From Herminiimonas fonticola (GTDB lineage Bacteria > Pseudomonadota > Gammaproteobacteria > Burkholderiales > Burkholderiaceae_D), in contig NZ_PTLZ01000004.1 of assembly GCF_003293745.1 (NCBI RefSeq), positions 186,001 to 250,000 on the forward strand: 64,000 bases of DNA. The letters run 5' to 3'. A program made the position numbers and the translations under genes. Positions 37,738-47,606 of the stretch are shown here, in pieces; the stretch's first letter is position 1; the number at the start of each line of letters is the position of its first letter. Below the pieces are notes generated by a model, which ran no database searches, had not been told where the DNA came from, and was given only the letters and a program-made list of their open reading frames with translations.

Positions 37738-39546
37738 GTGATTCCACAGTCGTTTATTCAGGATCTGCTCAACCGCGTCGACATCGTCGATGTGGTGGGT
37801 CGTTACGTGCAGCTGAAAAAGGGTGGCGCCAATTTCATGGGTTTGTGCCCGTTTCACAACGAAAAATCCCCCAGCTTTACTGTTAGTCCGACCAAGCAGT
37901 TTTATCACTGCTTTGGCTGCGGTGCGCATGGCACGGCGATCGGATTTTTGATCGAATATTCCGGCATGGGCTTCGTCGAAGCGGTCAAGGATTTGGCGCA
38001 GAACGTCGGCATGATCGTGCCCGAAGCCGAGGATCGTTTGCCGCCTGCGCAACGCGCTGAACAGCAAGCGAAAAGCATGGCATTGTCGGAGGCGATGAAT
38101 CGCGCATGCGATTTTTATCGTCAGCAATTGCGGCATGCCGAAACTGCAAAAAGTTACTTGATCGGGCGCGGGCTGACCGGCGAAATCGCGGCGCGTTACG
38201 GCATGGGTTATGCGCCTGATGGCTGGGATGGTTTGCGCGACGTGTTCCCTGATTACGAATTGGATGCACTGGTTGAGTCCGGCCTTGTCATTAACAGGGT
38301 GGAAGAAGAGGGTGCGAGCGGCGGGCCGCGCAAACGCTACGACCGCTTCCGCGATCGCATTATGTTCCCGATTCGCAATTCCAAAGGTCAGGTGATCGGT
38401 TTTGGTGGTCGCGTGATGGGCGACGGTGAGCCTAAATACTTGAATTCGCCCGAAACGCCCTTATTTCAAAAGGGTAGCGAACTGTATGGATTGTTCGAGG
38501 CGCGACAGGCGATACGTGACGCCGGTTACGTCTTGGTGACCGAAGGTTATATGGATGTGGTGGCGCTGGCGCAACTGGGCTTTCCGCAAGTGGTGGCAAC
38601 CTTGGGTACTGCATGCACAGCGATACATGTGCAAAAACTGTTGCGCCAAACCGATCAGGTGATTTTCAGTTTCGATGGTGACAAGGCTGGCCGACGTGCA
38701 GCAAGGCGCGCGCTGGAAGCCAGTTTGCCGTATGCCGGTGACAACAAGGTTATCAAATTTTTGTTCCTGCCCAGCGAGCATGATCCGGATAGTTATATCC
38801 GCGCGATGGGTACAGAGTCGTTCGAAAAGCAGGTGCAGGATGCCATGCCTTTATCGCAATTCCTGTTGAAGGAAGCTGTGGGCGATAACGATCTCGGATC
38901 GCCGGAAGGCAGGGCGCGCGCGCAGTTTGATGCGAAGCCTTTATTGCAGGCATTGCCGGCATCTTCATTGCGTTTGCAAATTGTGCGCAGTCTGGCGCAG
39001 GTAACGGAAAGTACACCGGCAGAGATTGAGGCCCTGTTTGAACTGGCACAACCGATTTCGCGTGTGCGTGCTGCACCGCCTAAAGGCAAGCGCACTGCGC
39101 CAGTGGGCTTGGAGCGCCAGATCATGCGCTTGCTGGTTGCGCATCCGGTGCTGGCTGCCGAGCTGGATCAGTCTGCCTTGAATGTAGCAACGTACTTTGC
39201 GCCGGATCGCACCGACATGCTGGAACAGTTGGTGGAAATGAGTCGCGAGATGGGCGCGCATGCAAATTTTGCGACCTTGGCTGAGTTGCTGCGTTCGACC
39301 GGATCGGATTTCGATCCATTGATTGCAGAAATAGCCGCCGAATCCGAATCGAATATCGATGTGGCGCGACTGGAGCTGGCTGGCGCGATCCGGCAAACCA
39401 AAATGAAAGTTTTGACGGCGGAAATTGAAACTCTGGTGGCGGCAGGCTTGAGCGGTGAATCGGCACAGTCTCGTTACCGCGATTTAACCTTGCAGCAAGA
39501 ACAATTAAGGCGACAGGCACAGGCAGAAAAGGCGCAAAGAGACTAA
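37738..39546 (+). CDS. dnaG: DNA primase
   Basis: 602-residue primase with a GTG start. The zinc site (CPFHNEKSPSFTVSP with CFGCGAHG, residues about 38-65) comes first. The RNA-polymerase core carries RYDRFRDRIMFPI and GFGGRVMGDGEPKYLNSPET, and the TOPRIM motifs are VTEGYMDVVAL and FDGDKAGRRAARRAL. The C-terminal helicase-binding domain shows the usual low conservation. It synthesises primers at the fork. Confidence 0.96.
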   Translation: MIPQSFIQDLLNRVDIVDVVGRYVQLKKGGANFMGLCPFHNEKSPSFTVSPTKQFYHCFGCGAHGTAIGFLIEYSGMGFVEAVKDLAQNVGMIVPEAEDRLPPAQRAEQQAKSMALSEAMNRACDFYRQQLRHAETAKSYLIGRGLTGEIAARYGMGYAPDGWDGLRDVFPDYELDALVESGLVINRVEEEGASGGPRKRYDRFRDRIMFPIRNSKGQVIGFGGRVMGDGEPKYLNSPETPLFQKGSELYGLFEARQAIRDAGYVLVTEGYMDVVALAQLGFPQVVATLGTACTAIHVQKLLRQTDQVIFSFDGDKAGRRAARRALEASLPYAGDNKVIKFLFLPSEHDPDSYIRAMGTESFEKQVQDAMPLSQFLLKEAVGDNDLGSPEGRARAQFDAKPLLQALPASSLRLQIVRSLAQVTESTPAEIEALFELAQPISRVRAAPPKGKRTAPVGLERQIMRLLVAHPVLAAELDQSALNVATYFAPDRTDMLEQLVEMSREMGAHANFATLAELLRSTGSDFDPLIAEIAAESESNIDVARLELAGAIRQTKMKVLTAEIETLVAAGLSGESAQSRYRDLTLQQEQLRRQAQAEKAQRD

Positions 39547-39582
39547 TTTTGCTCTTGTGTAGAGGGGGAATGCGCCCCCATA

Positions 39583-39591
39583 TGCTATAAT
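39583..39591 (+). promoter_or_regulatory. Extended -10 promoter of rpoD
   Basis: TGCTATAAT is a full extended -10 element between dnaG and rpoD. A GGGGG-AATGCG-CCCCC hairpin lies directly upstream (39564-39579). Transcription from here would leave a leader of about 155 nt. Confidence 0.65.
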
Positions 39592-39754
39592 TAAAGGCTT
39601 TCGATTCAACGCCTTAGAGTTGCAGGTGTTGTAAGGGATCGGAAAGAAAATCAATAAACTTGCGCGGGCGGAAGCCGGAGTTGAATGCGCAAATCGGCTC
39701 GTTGAGTACGGCTTTTGCCGTATTCCAGGGCATAACCAGTTGGTAGTTGATCCA

Positions 39755-42244
39755 ATGGCGAACGCAATGAAGAAACCCGCAAAAAATCAGACGCTTGCTG
39801 CGAGCAAAGCCAAAACGGCTGTGGCGAAGTCGACCCAACCTGTTGCAAAAAAAGTGGCGAGTAAGCCCGTCGGCAAAGCTGCGCCGACCAATGTAAAGGC
39901 AGCAAAGCCTCCAATGAAATCTGCTACGGTAGTAGCGAAATCTGCGGTGGCCAAACCTTCATCCAAAGTTGCTGCAAAGCCGGTATTAGTGCAATCGAAA
40001 GCCCCTGTGACAAATAAGAAATCTGAAGTGAAGCTTACTAGCAAGTCAGCCAAAATCGAACCGAAAGTCGAGTCGCGTCCTGGCGTCAACGTCATGATCA
40101 CACCGACCGTCAGTCAAACTACTGACGCCGCCACACTGGCCGCAATTGATACGTCCGGCTACATCCTGCCGTCGATCAAGGTGCCGGGTCGTCGTGGCCG
40201 CAAGCCAAAAGAATTCCAGCCTGAGAACGACGAAGTCGCTGCATTGAATGCAGTCGAACGCGCAGAACTCAAAGCCGTCGACAAGGCAAAAGCCAAAGAC
40301 CGCAAGGCCAAAGAAAAAGCATTGTTGAAAGATGCGTTTTCGAACGACACCGAAGCCAGCGAAGAAGAACTCGAAGCTCGTCGTCAAAAACTGAAAACGT
40401 TGATCAAGTTCGGTAAGGAACGCGGCTTCCTGACGTACGCCGAGATCAACGATCACTTGCCAGAAAACATCATCGATCCGGAAGCGATCGAAGGCATCAT
40501 CGGCACCTTCAACGACATGGGTATCGCGGTCTACGAACAGGCGCCGGATGCTGAAACATTGCTGTTGTCCGACAACGTTGCAACCGTTGCCAGCGATGAC
40601 GAAGCCGAAGCGGCTGCTGAAGCTGCATTGTCCACCGTTGACTCCGATTTCGGTCGTACTACCGATCCAGTCCGCATGTACATGCGTGAAATGGGTTCGG
40701 TTGAGCTGCTGACGCGCGAAGGCGAGATCGGCATTGCAAAACGTATTGAAGATGGCTTGCGCGACATGATTCAGGCGATCTCGGCATGCCCGACCACGAT
40801 TGCAGAAATCATCGCCGCAGCAGAACGTATTTCAAAAGACGAAGCCAAGATCGACGAAATCGTTGACGGCCTGGTCGACATGAATGCAACTGAGCCTGTG
40901 ATCGCACCTACTCCTGCTGCTTCTTCAGATGACGAAGAAGAGGAAGAAGAAGACGAAGAGGAAGAGGAAGAGGAAGAAACTCCTGCTGCTGCCGCTTCTG
41001 GTGCTGCTGGTTTTACCGCAGAACAAATGGAGCAATTGAAGCGCGAATCGCTCGCCAAGTTTGCGACCATCGCCCTGCAATTCGACAAGATGCGCAAAGC
41101 CTTCGAAAAAGAAGGCTACAACTCCAAGCCTTACGTTAAAGCACAGGAAATCATTTCCAACGAATTGCTGAGCATTCGCTTCACTGCAAAAGTTGTTGAA
41201 AAATTGTGCGATACCTTGCGTGGCCAGGTGGATGAAGTGCGTCAGATCGAGAAGCAGATTCTCGATGTCGCCGTCAACAAATGCGGTATGCCGCGTAGCC
41301 ATTTCATCAAGGTTTTTCCGGGCAACGAAAGCAATCTCGAATGGGTCGATGGCGAAGTCAGCGGCAATCATCCATACAGCGTGGTTCTTGCGCGTAATGT
41401 GCCGACCGTCAAAGAGTTGCAACAAAAACTGATCGACCTGCAAGCACGTGTCGTGTTGCCGTTGCCAGATCTGCGCGCCATCAACAAAAAGATGGCTGCC
41501 GGTGAAATGAAGGCACGCAAAGCAAAACGCGAAATGACAGAAGCTAACTTGCGTCTGGTTATTTCGATCGCGAAAAAATACACCAACCGCGGTTTGCAAT
41601 TCCTGGATCTGATCCAGGAAGGCAACATCGGTTTGATGAAGGCAGTCGACAAGTTTGAATATCGTCGTGGTTTTAAATTCTCGACGTATGCAACATGGTG
41701 GATTCGCCAGGCGATCACCCGTTCGATCGCCGATCAAGCGCGCACGATTCGTATTCCTGTGCACATGATCGAAACGATCAACAAGATGAACCGCATCTCG
41801 CGTCAGATTTTGCAGGAAACCGGTGCTGAGCCGGATCCGGCAACGCTCGCGATCAAAATGGAAATGCCGGAAGACAAAATCCGCAAGATCATGAAGATCG
41901 CGAAAGAACCGATTTCGATGGAAACACCGATCGGCGACGACGACGATTCACATCTGGGCGATTTCATCGAAGACAACAATACATTGGCACCAGCCGATGC
42001 AGCGTTGCACGCTTCGATGCGCGGCGTGGTCAAGGACGTACTCGATTCATTGACACCACGCGAAGCAAAAGTCTTGCGTATGCGTTTCGGTATCGAAATG
42101 TCTACCGACCACACTTTGGAAGAGGTTGGTAAACAATTCGACGTAACACGCGAACGCATACGTCAAATCGAAGCAAAAGCGCTGCGGAAATTGCGTCATC
42201 CTTCGCGTTCAGATAAACTGAAAAGCTTCCTCGAAGGTAATTAA
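39755..42244 (+). CDS. rpoD: RNA polymerase primary sigma factor RpoD (sigma70)
   Basis: 829 residues from the ATG at 39755; a TTG at 39740 or a second ATG at 39764 are alternatives. A long Lys/Ala-rich N-terminus precedes region 1.1 ([30 protein letters not shown]). Region 1.2 starts at [17 protein letters not shown] glutamate-rich spacer (40936-40980) sits in the non-conserved region. Regions 2-4 are canonical: [40 protein letters not shown], and the region 4 helix-turn-helix [21 protein letters not shown]. It directs housekeeping transcription. Confidence 0.97.
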   Translation: MANAMKKPAKNQTLAASKAKTAVAKSTQPVAKKVASKPVGKAAPTNVKAAKPPMKSATVVAKSAVAKPSSKVAAKPVLVQSKAPVTNKKSEVKLTSKSAKIEPKVESRPGVNVMITPTVSQTTDAATLAAIDTSGYILPSIKVPGRRGRKPKEFQPENDEVAALNAVERAELKAVDKAKAKDRKAKEKALLKDAFSNDTEASEEELEARRQKLKTLIKFGKERGFLTYAEINDHLPENIIDPEAIEGIIGTFNDMGIAVYEQAPDAETLLLSDNVATVASDDEAEAAAEAALSTVDSDFGRTTDPVRMYMREMGSVELLTREGEIGIAKRIEDGLRDMIQAISACPTTIAEIIAAAERISKDEAKIDEIVDGLVDMNATEPVIAPTPAASSDDEEEEEEDEEEEEEEETPAAAASGAAGFTAEQMEQLKRESLAKFATIALQFDKMRKAFEKEGYNSKPYVKAQEIISNELLSIRFTAKVVEKLCDTLRGQVDEVRQIEKQILDVAVNKCGMPRSHFIKVFPGNESNLEWVDGEVSGNHPYSVVLARNVPTVKELQQKLIDLQARVVLPLPDLRAINKKMAAGEMKARKAKREMTEANLRLVISIAKKYTNRGLQFLDLIQEGNIGLMKAVDKFEYRRGFKFSTYATWWIRQAITRSIADQARTIRIPVHMIETINKMNRISRQILQETGAEPDPATLAIKMEMPEDKIRKIMKIAKEPISMETPIGDDDDSHLGDFIEDNNTLAPADAALHASMRGVVKDVLDSLTPREAKVLRMRFGIEMSTDHTLEEVGKQFDVTRERIRQIEAKALRKLRHPSRSDKLKSFLEGN

Positions 42245-42260
42245 TATCTAGTCAGGTTAC

Positions 42261-42339
<79 letters not shown>

Positions 42340-42360
42340 GTATTTATGTGGCAATATCAA

Positions 42361-42391
42361 GGACTTAGATGAAAATCTAAGTCCTTTTTTT
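42361..42391 (+). terminator. Rho-independent terminator after the tRNA
   Basis: GGACTTAGAT and ATCTAAGTCC form a perfect 10-bp stem around GAAA, followed by seven T. Confidence 0.9.
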
Positions 42392-42463
42392 ATGTCACTT
42401 AAGTCTGTCGGTACAATTTCGGAACACTGAGCGAATAGAATAGGTTGGCACTGGAGAGAACGT

Positions 42464-42493
42464 ATGGCAACAATTTCAAAGACACCTTCGTGA
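42464..42493 (+). pseudogene. Probable relic of a tyrosine integrase start
   Basis: GGAGAG followed by an ATG encodes MATISKTPS and then a stop. From memory of the family, many tRNA-targeting phage-type integrases begin MATIxKxPSGTWKA. The bases after the stop (ACC, GG, TCTCATT) look like a shortened form of the codons for GTWKALI. Its place, just inside the islet next to the tRNA, is where such a gene normally lies. The match is short, so this stays tentative. Confidence 0.4.
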
Positions 42494-42568
42494 CCAGGTC
42501 TCATTGAGAGAGATATCCAAACGATTGTCGAGTTTGCAATTAGCGACAAGCGCTCTTTGAGTTCCAAT

Positions 42569-43753
42569 TTACGAGTATGCGCGTACCCAGGCTTCCACCT
42601 GCGATGCGGCCATGGGCTTGGCAAATAAGTAGCCTTGTGCCACATCGCAGCAGGTAGACTTTAGAAAATCAAAGTCCTCGCTCTCCTCAACGCCTTCGGC
42701 TACCGTTTCCATGCCCAGCTCCTTGGCCAATCCAAGGCTGGCCTGAACAATCGCGCGTAGTGTTTCGTTATGGTGTGCGCCATGTACGAAGCTGCGGTCT
42801 ATCTTCAGTTCGTCGAAAGGGAGATCACGCAATTGGGCCAGCGACGAGTGACCGGTGCCGAAATCGTCGATGGACAAGCGAAACCGTCTCAAGCGCAAAC
42901 GAGTCAGGATTTCAAGCGGCATGCGCAAGTCTTTCATCAACTGAGTTTCTGTCACCTCCAGTACGATAGATGCAGGGTTTACCCCCTTCAAGCGGGCCTG
43001 TTCTGACACAAAATCAGGAAAGTCTAGTGACGTCAGGTTATCCATAGAGACATTAATGGCGACACTCAGATCCAACCCTGCTGCACGCCAGATTGCGGCG
43101 TCAGTAAAGGCCTGCACGAGTACCGCACCTGTCAAGGCGTCAATCAGACCGTGAGCTTCCGCCTCAGGGATAAATTGGTCCGGATATACCAGTCCATCCA
43201 GTGGATGCTGCCAACGAACCAGAGTTTCGACGCCAGTGACCCGACGGTTACGGATAGATAGCTTGGGTTGGTAATGATTCACCAGTTCGCCGTTTTGAAT
43301 GCCGCGGTGAAGTTCGTCGGCGCTATAGCTCTTGCGGGCCGCCCGCCGCCGCATGCTGTTGGTGGAGTCTGCCTTACTCAGGGCTGAATCGAGTAGATGC
43401 GGCGAAACCGGTTTGCTGAAACAACCCAGGACGTGAATCTGATGCGCCTCGACCAGCGTGCGCGCCGACTTTAAGGTGCGCTCGCATTCTCCGCTTACTA
43501 AAATGAGGCCGCCGGCGTAGCCGCGAGCCACAAGCTGGCGCACAAACTCCACGCCGTCCATGCCAGGCATGTTGAGATCGACAAGAATCACCGAAGCCGA
43601 GGTGTCGGCATCACGCAGATTGATCAGAGCTTCGAGGCCACTGTCGCAAGTGGCCACCTGCTGATATCCCATGTTGGTGAGCATCGTAGCGTGGAGATTG
43701 AGCGTGAATGCGTCATCGTCCAGCACAAGAATTTTGGTGCTGATCCTGTTCAT
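42569..43753 (-). CDS. Response regulator with EAL phosphodiesterase domain
   Basis: 394 residues: a receiver (about 5-125, phospho-acceptor aspartate in VILVDLNMPGMDG), then an EAL domain (about 145-390). The EAL signature reads ETLVRW, and other catalytic positions are kept: INVSMDNL, VLEVTETQ, SIDDFGTGHSSL, LKIDRSFV and TVAEGVE. So it can probably hydrolyse c-di-GMP under control of the kinase encoded at 45099-47543. There is no GGDEF domain. It is the last of three signalling genes of the islet, 134 nt after the middle one. Confidence 0.9.
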   Translation of the reverse strand: MNRISTKILVLDDDAFTLNLHATMLTNMGYQQVATCDSGLEALINLRDADTSASVILVDLNMPGMDGVEFVRQLVARGYAGGLILVSGECERTLKSARTLVEAHQIHVLGCFSKPVSPHLLDSALSKADSTNSMRRRAARKSYSADELHRGIQNGELVNHYQPKLSIRNRRVTGVETLVRWQHPLDGLVYPDQFIPEAEAHGLIDALTGAVLVQAFTDAAIWRAAGLDLSVAINVSMDNLTSLDFPDFVSEQARLKGVNPASIVLEVTETQLMKDLRMPLEILTRLRLRRFRLSIDDFGTGHSSLAQLRDLPFDELKIDRSFVHGAHHNETLRAIVQASLGLAKELGMETVAEGVEESEDFDFLKSTCCDVAQGYLFAKPMAASQVEAWVRAYS

Positions 43754-43887
43754 TGGTGTTGCCTCTCAAAGGGTTGAATACGAGCATGGCTAAACGTGTC
43801 CTTCCAGTCTTGATGCCAACTTGGGCCGCATGGCTCTGACGGCGTTGGTAAGGCTTTGTGCAGGTGGTATTTATCATGTGGGAGTCC

Positions 43888-45099
43888 TCAGTTAGCCTGC
43901 GTGCCAAGCGCTTTCGCTTCTAATCCAATGGACAGGCGCGAAACCTTGGAATTGAGCTTGTCGCGGTCAATCGGCTTGACGGCAAAGTCAGCCGCACCGG
44001 ACTTGAGGCACTCCATAACCAATGCCCGCTCACTCTTGGCCGAAATCATCATGACAGGCACTCTGGCGAGCTGTGGCATGAGGCGAATGCGCTTCAAAGT
44101 CTCCAGGCCATCCATATCCGGCAGCATCACGTCCATGAGGATGAGATCAGGCCGTTCCTTGCGCACACTGCTCAAAGCTTCAGCCCCGCTGGTGGCAAAA
44201 ACCAGCCTGTAGCTTTGATTGCCCAAGATAGTGGCGATGATCTTGTGCTGGAAGTCATCGTCATCAACGACCAGCACAACAGGCTTGACCTTTTCCGCCA
44301 TAGACGAGAGTGAGCGCACCGATTCCAGTGGCGCTGCGCATTGACTGGTAAGGCTTTTTGCCCATTGGCCAATAGGCCGCACAGAGTCACGCACGCTGTT
44401 GAAGCGCGCGGCGATTTCCTCCACCTTGAATCGCGCCAGTTCCCGCTCCATGGTTTCCGCCGTATCGACGGATACTGCATGCGTATTTGCCGCCCGACTG
44501 AGTTGCCTGGACCAGCGATCCACCACGGCATTGATCTCACGCTCTGCGTGCTCGACCGCCTGCTGAGTGACGTTGACTTGCTTTGAGCCGGTCTCCATGT
44601 ATTGCTCAAGCAGACCTTCAAGCTCACCCAGGCGACGCGCCTGGCCAGCAAATTCTGCGAGGGAGGGACCCTCGTCCTTAAACTTGCTCAGCTCGCGATA
44701 CGCGAGGTGAATAGCCATGCCCAATCGCGGCGCATCGTAGTTCATAGGCCAGAACAGCACGTAATCATCAAAATGCTGCTGCAGGCACAGCTTTGAGACT
44801 CGATGAACATTGTCCTTGTCGCACAGGATGATTGTGCGGTGAGGTTGCGCGCTTACTCTTGCACAGTGGCGGTAAAGGCCCAAGTAAAAACGCTCAGCCA
44901 GTCCCAGCGACTTGAAGGCCAACACCAAGATATCCGGCAGGTGCTCCTCGAAGTCAGTGGCGGCCTTTTCCGCAACCGTGGAAGTGCTGATCCGGCTGAA
45001 GTCCTTCGCAAGCAGCCGCTTCACCAGATTGGCATCGGATGAGTTGTCGGATGCAACCAGAATGCTAGGATTGATGATGTGCATGGTTTTGAATGACAT
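43888..45099 (-). CDS. Two-receiver response regulator without DNA-binding domain
   Basis: 403 residues. The C-terminal receiver (about 270-390) is canonical: VVLVVDDDDF, phospho-acceptor in LILMDVMLPDMDG, lysine in AVKPIDRDKL. The N-terminal part (about 10-130) has a receiver-like fold, but the position of the acceptor aspartate is alanine (PDILVLAFKS). Between them is a helical segment. With no output domain it is likely a relay or binding partner between the hybrid kinase and the REC-EAL protein. Its start overlaps the kinase stop (TGATG). Confidence 0.85.
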   Translation of the reverse strand: MSFKTMHIINPSILVASDNSSDANLVKRLLAKDFSRISTSTVAEKAATDFEEHLPDILVLAFKSLGLAERFYLGLYRHCARVSAQPHRTIILCDKDNVHRVSKLCLQQHFDDYVLFWPMNYDAPRLGMAIHLAYRELSKFKDEGPSLAEFAGQARRLGELEGLLEQYMETGSKQVNVTQQAVEHAEREINAVVDRWSRQLSRAANTHAVSVDTAETMERELARFKVEEIAARFNSVRDSVRPIGQWAKSLTSQCAAPLESVRSLSSMAEKVKPVVLVVDDDDFQHKIIATILGNQSYRLVFATSGAEALSSVRKERPDLILMDVMLPDMDGLETLKRIRLMPQLARVPVMMISAKSERALVMECLKSGAADFAVKPIDRDKLNSKVSRLSIGLEAKALGTQAN

Positions 45100-47543
45100 C
45101 AGGCTTGTTGTTCGTCGCTAGCCGCAAAAATACCGGCCAGATAGGCGTCCACCAGCTCCATTTCGGACTGGAAACAGCCCCATGCCTTGGCTAAATCCTC
45201 CGCAGCACTGACAGCGCCTGCCTGTTCAATGTCCTCGCAATGCTCGGCAAGCTTGAGAGCGCCAACACTGCGCGCCGACGCCTTCAGGTTGTGGGCGCCG
45301 ATGGCGGCTTTGCGGAAGTCGCCATCGGCGCGGGCATCCCCAATCTCGCTTGTAATTTTTGCCGCACTGGCACGGAACTGGCGAAGGAAGCTAATGACAA
45401 CCTTGGCGTCATTCCCCACCAATTTGCGCAACACGTTAATATCGACCGGAACGGTAATATCTTGTCGCGTGTCGAAGTTTGTCTGGGCCTGCTCGCCGGC
45501 CATAAGGTCGGCTTGGACAGCCTTTTGATTCGACACTTTGGGCAGCCAGCTCTCCAGCATGGCTTGCAATTCGGCAAGGGGTGTAGGCCTGCACATGAAA
45601 TCATCCATGCCGGCGGCCCTGCAGCGCTCGCTCTCGCCTTTCAGTGCGTTAGCCGTTAGTGCGATGATGGGGATATGCCGCTCTGGGGATTCTGCGGCAC
45701 GTATGGCGGCTGTAAGTTGGTAGCCGTCCATCACGGGCATGTGCAGATCGGTGAGCAGTAACGCGTAGTCACCGCTTTGCCAGCGGGCCAACGCTTCTTC
45801 CCCGTTTACTGTCAAGTCGGCAGCATAGCCCAGCAGGGTGATTTGCTGTTCGATCACCTTCTGGTTGATGTCGTTGTCCTCGGCTACCAGAATCAACCGG
45901 CCCTCGCGGCGCGCCTGTTCGCGTGAAGGTGCCTTGCGTGGTTCTGGCATTGGCACAAGGAGCGCAAAGCCGCTATCTTCTTTTTCGGCACGTTCCGCCG
46001 CACTATATTTCTCGAGGTTCGGGTCCAGCACGAATGGCAAGCGCAAGGAAAAGGTGGAGCCCTTACCCGGCCCGCTTTGGACCGCGATACTGCCACCCAT
46101 CAACTCCACCAGGTTGTGGGTGATGGCCAAGCCCAGTCCAGTACCTCCAAAGCGCCGGGTCGTAGAAACATCGGCCTGGGCAAAGGGTGCGAACAGGCGG
46201 GAAATAGTTTCCTGCGTCATGCCAATGCCATTGTCCACCACCTGGAACTCGGCGTTCACCCACCCGGACTCGCGCGCGATCAGCATGGCCCGTACAGCCA
46301 CATGGCCCGCCTTGCCAGTGCTGGCGGAAAATTTGATGGCGTTGTTGATAAGGTTGATCAGCACTTGTCTAAGGCGCAGCTCGTCGCCCAGCAACTTGCG
46401 GGGAATAGCCGGATCGATAAAAAACGTCAACTCCACCCGCTGCTTTTCCGCCAGACGGCTGAGCATGGTACAGACTTTTTCCACCACGTCAGCCACGACG
46501 ATGGGCTCGTTCTCGATTTCCACGCGCCCTGCTTCGATCTTGGAGAAATCGAGGATGTCGTCGATGATGCCCAGTAGCGAGAACGCCGACTCGCGTATTA
46601 GATCCACCATGGCCAATTGGTGCGCCTTGAGTCTGGAGCGCGCCAGCACATCGATCATGCCGATCACGCCATTCATCGGGGTGCGGATTTCATGGCTCAT
46701 GGCGGCCAAAAAATCCGATTTAGCCTGGGCAGTGCGGCGCTCACGCAGATCGTCCAGGCAGACATAGGCGAAAGTCTCGCCGTCACTTGTTACCAAGCTG
46801 ACGGAGACATCGACCGGAATCTCATGACCATCGTTGTGGCGAACGCTACTCTCGAGCCGCAGCGAACCGCTCTCGCACAACTGGTGCCAGCGCTGAGGCC
46901 AATGCTTCTCGTCGATTTGGGTGTCAATGTCGGTCACGCGCATCCGCAGGACCTGCCCGCGATCCAAGCCCAGCAGCCGACAGGCCGCGGCGTTGGCATC
47001 TTGAAAGGCGCCGTCGGGACCGACCAGGAATAGTGCGTCGTTAGCCTGTTCGACAGCATGGCGGGTGAGCAGCAGTTGGCGCTGCGCTTGCTCTCTCTCA
47101 CTCACGTCGCACGCAGACGGGATCAGCCACATCACGCGTCCATCTGGACCATACAGGGGCAGCAGCGAGAAATCCATAGCGATTGTGTGGCCGCCGCTTG
47201 TGGCGATGCGAACGTCGAAGCGCAAGGCCTCCCCGCGCGAGGCACTTGCAAGTGCTTCTTGCAGTTTCCGCCTTGACGACTCACAGCCTTGCCACCAGGG
47301 AGTAGTGTCAAAGCGTTTGCCGAGTACCTGCTCCAGAGTGCTGCCGATGCTTTGCAGCGCCGCATTGTTGGCATAGCGCAGAACGCCGTCGGCGTCGAGC
47401 AGACCGGCGAAGACCGATGGCCCCAGTCGATCAAGCACGTCGTGCAGCGAGCGTTCGGCGTCAGGTGACATGCTGCTAGCCGCGAGCAGGGGTACCGAGG
47501 CATCGCCGCAAGGAATTTTATGATCTGGGGCTAGTTCGTCCAT
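45099..47543 (-). CDS. Hybrid sensor histidine kinase (PAS-PAS-HisKA-HATPase-REC-HPt)
   Basis: 814 residues with no membrane segment. Two PAS domains (about 30-150 and 155-280) precede the H-box AMSHEIRTPMNGVIGM, then the ATPase with INLINNAIKFSAS, VVDNGIGM and GTGLGLAI. A receiver follows (LILVAEDNDINQKV, acceptor in LLLTDLHMPVMDG), then an HPt domain with the histidine in GAHNLKASARSVG. The set is a complete phosphorelay starting from a cytoplasmic signal. It is the first gene of the kinase-regulator-EAL unit of the islet. Confidence 0.92.
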   Translation of the reverse strand: MDELAPDHKIPCGDASVPLLAASSMSPDAERSLHDVLDRLGPSVFAGLLDADGVLRYANNAALQSIGSTLEQVLGKRFDTTPWWQGCESSRRKLQEALASASRGEALRFDVRIATSGGHTIAMDFSLLPLYGPDGRVMWLIPSACDVSEREQAQRQLLLTRHAVEQANDALFLVGPDGAFQDANAAACRLLGLDRGQVLRMRVTDIDTQIDEKHWPQRWHQLCESGSLRLESSVRHNDGHEIPVDVSVSLVTSDGETFAYVCLDDLRERRTAQAKSDFLAAMSHEIRTPMNGVIGMIDVLARSRLKAHQLAMVDLIRESAFSLLGIIDDILDFSKIEAGRVEIENEPIVVADVVEKVCTMLSRLAEKQRVELTFFIDPAIPRKLLGDELRLRQVLINLINNAIKFSASTGKAGHVAVRAMLIARESGWVNAEFQVVDNGIGMTQETISRLFAPFAQADVSTTRRFGGTGLGLAITHNLVELMGGSIAVQSGPGKGSTFSLRLPFVLDPNLEKYSAAERAEKEDSGFALLVPMPEPRKAPSREQARREGRLILVAEDNDINQKVIEQQITLLGYAADLTVNGEEALARWQSGDYALLLTDLHMPVMDGYQLTAAIRAAESPERHIPIIALTANALKGESERCRAAGMDDFMCRPTPLAELQAMLESWLPKVSNQKAVQADLMAGEQAQTNFDTRQDITVPVDINVLRKLVGNDAKVVISFLRQFRASAAKITSEIGDARADGDFRKAAIGAHNLKASARSVGALKLAEHCEDIEQAGAVSAAEDLAKAWGCFQSEMELVDAYLAGIFAASDEQQA

Positions 47544-47606
47544 GCCGACAGTTTGCCCGGAAAACTGCGCTGTCTGTGTGAGCAGTTGCGGGCTTGGATG
47601 ACCGGA

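Noticed and set aside
40936-40980. Glutamate-coding GAA/GAG run in rpoD as a repeat expansion or frameshift
   Set aside because: The frame is intact and the acidic stretch lies in the non-conserved region, where betaproteobacterial RpoD often has such runs.
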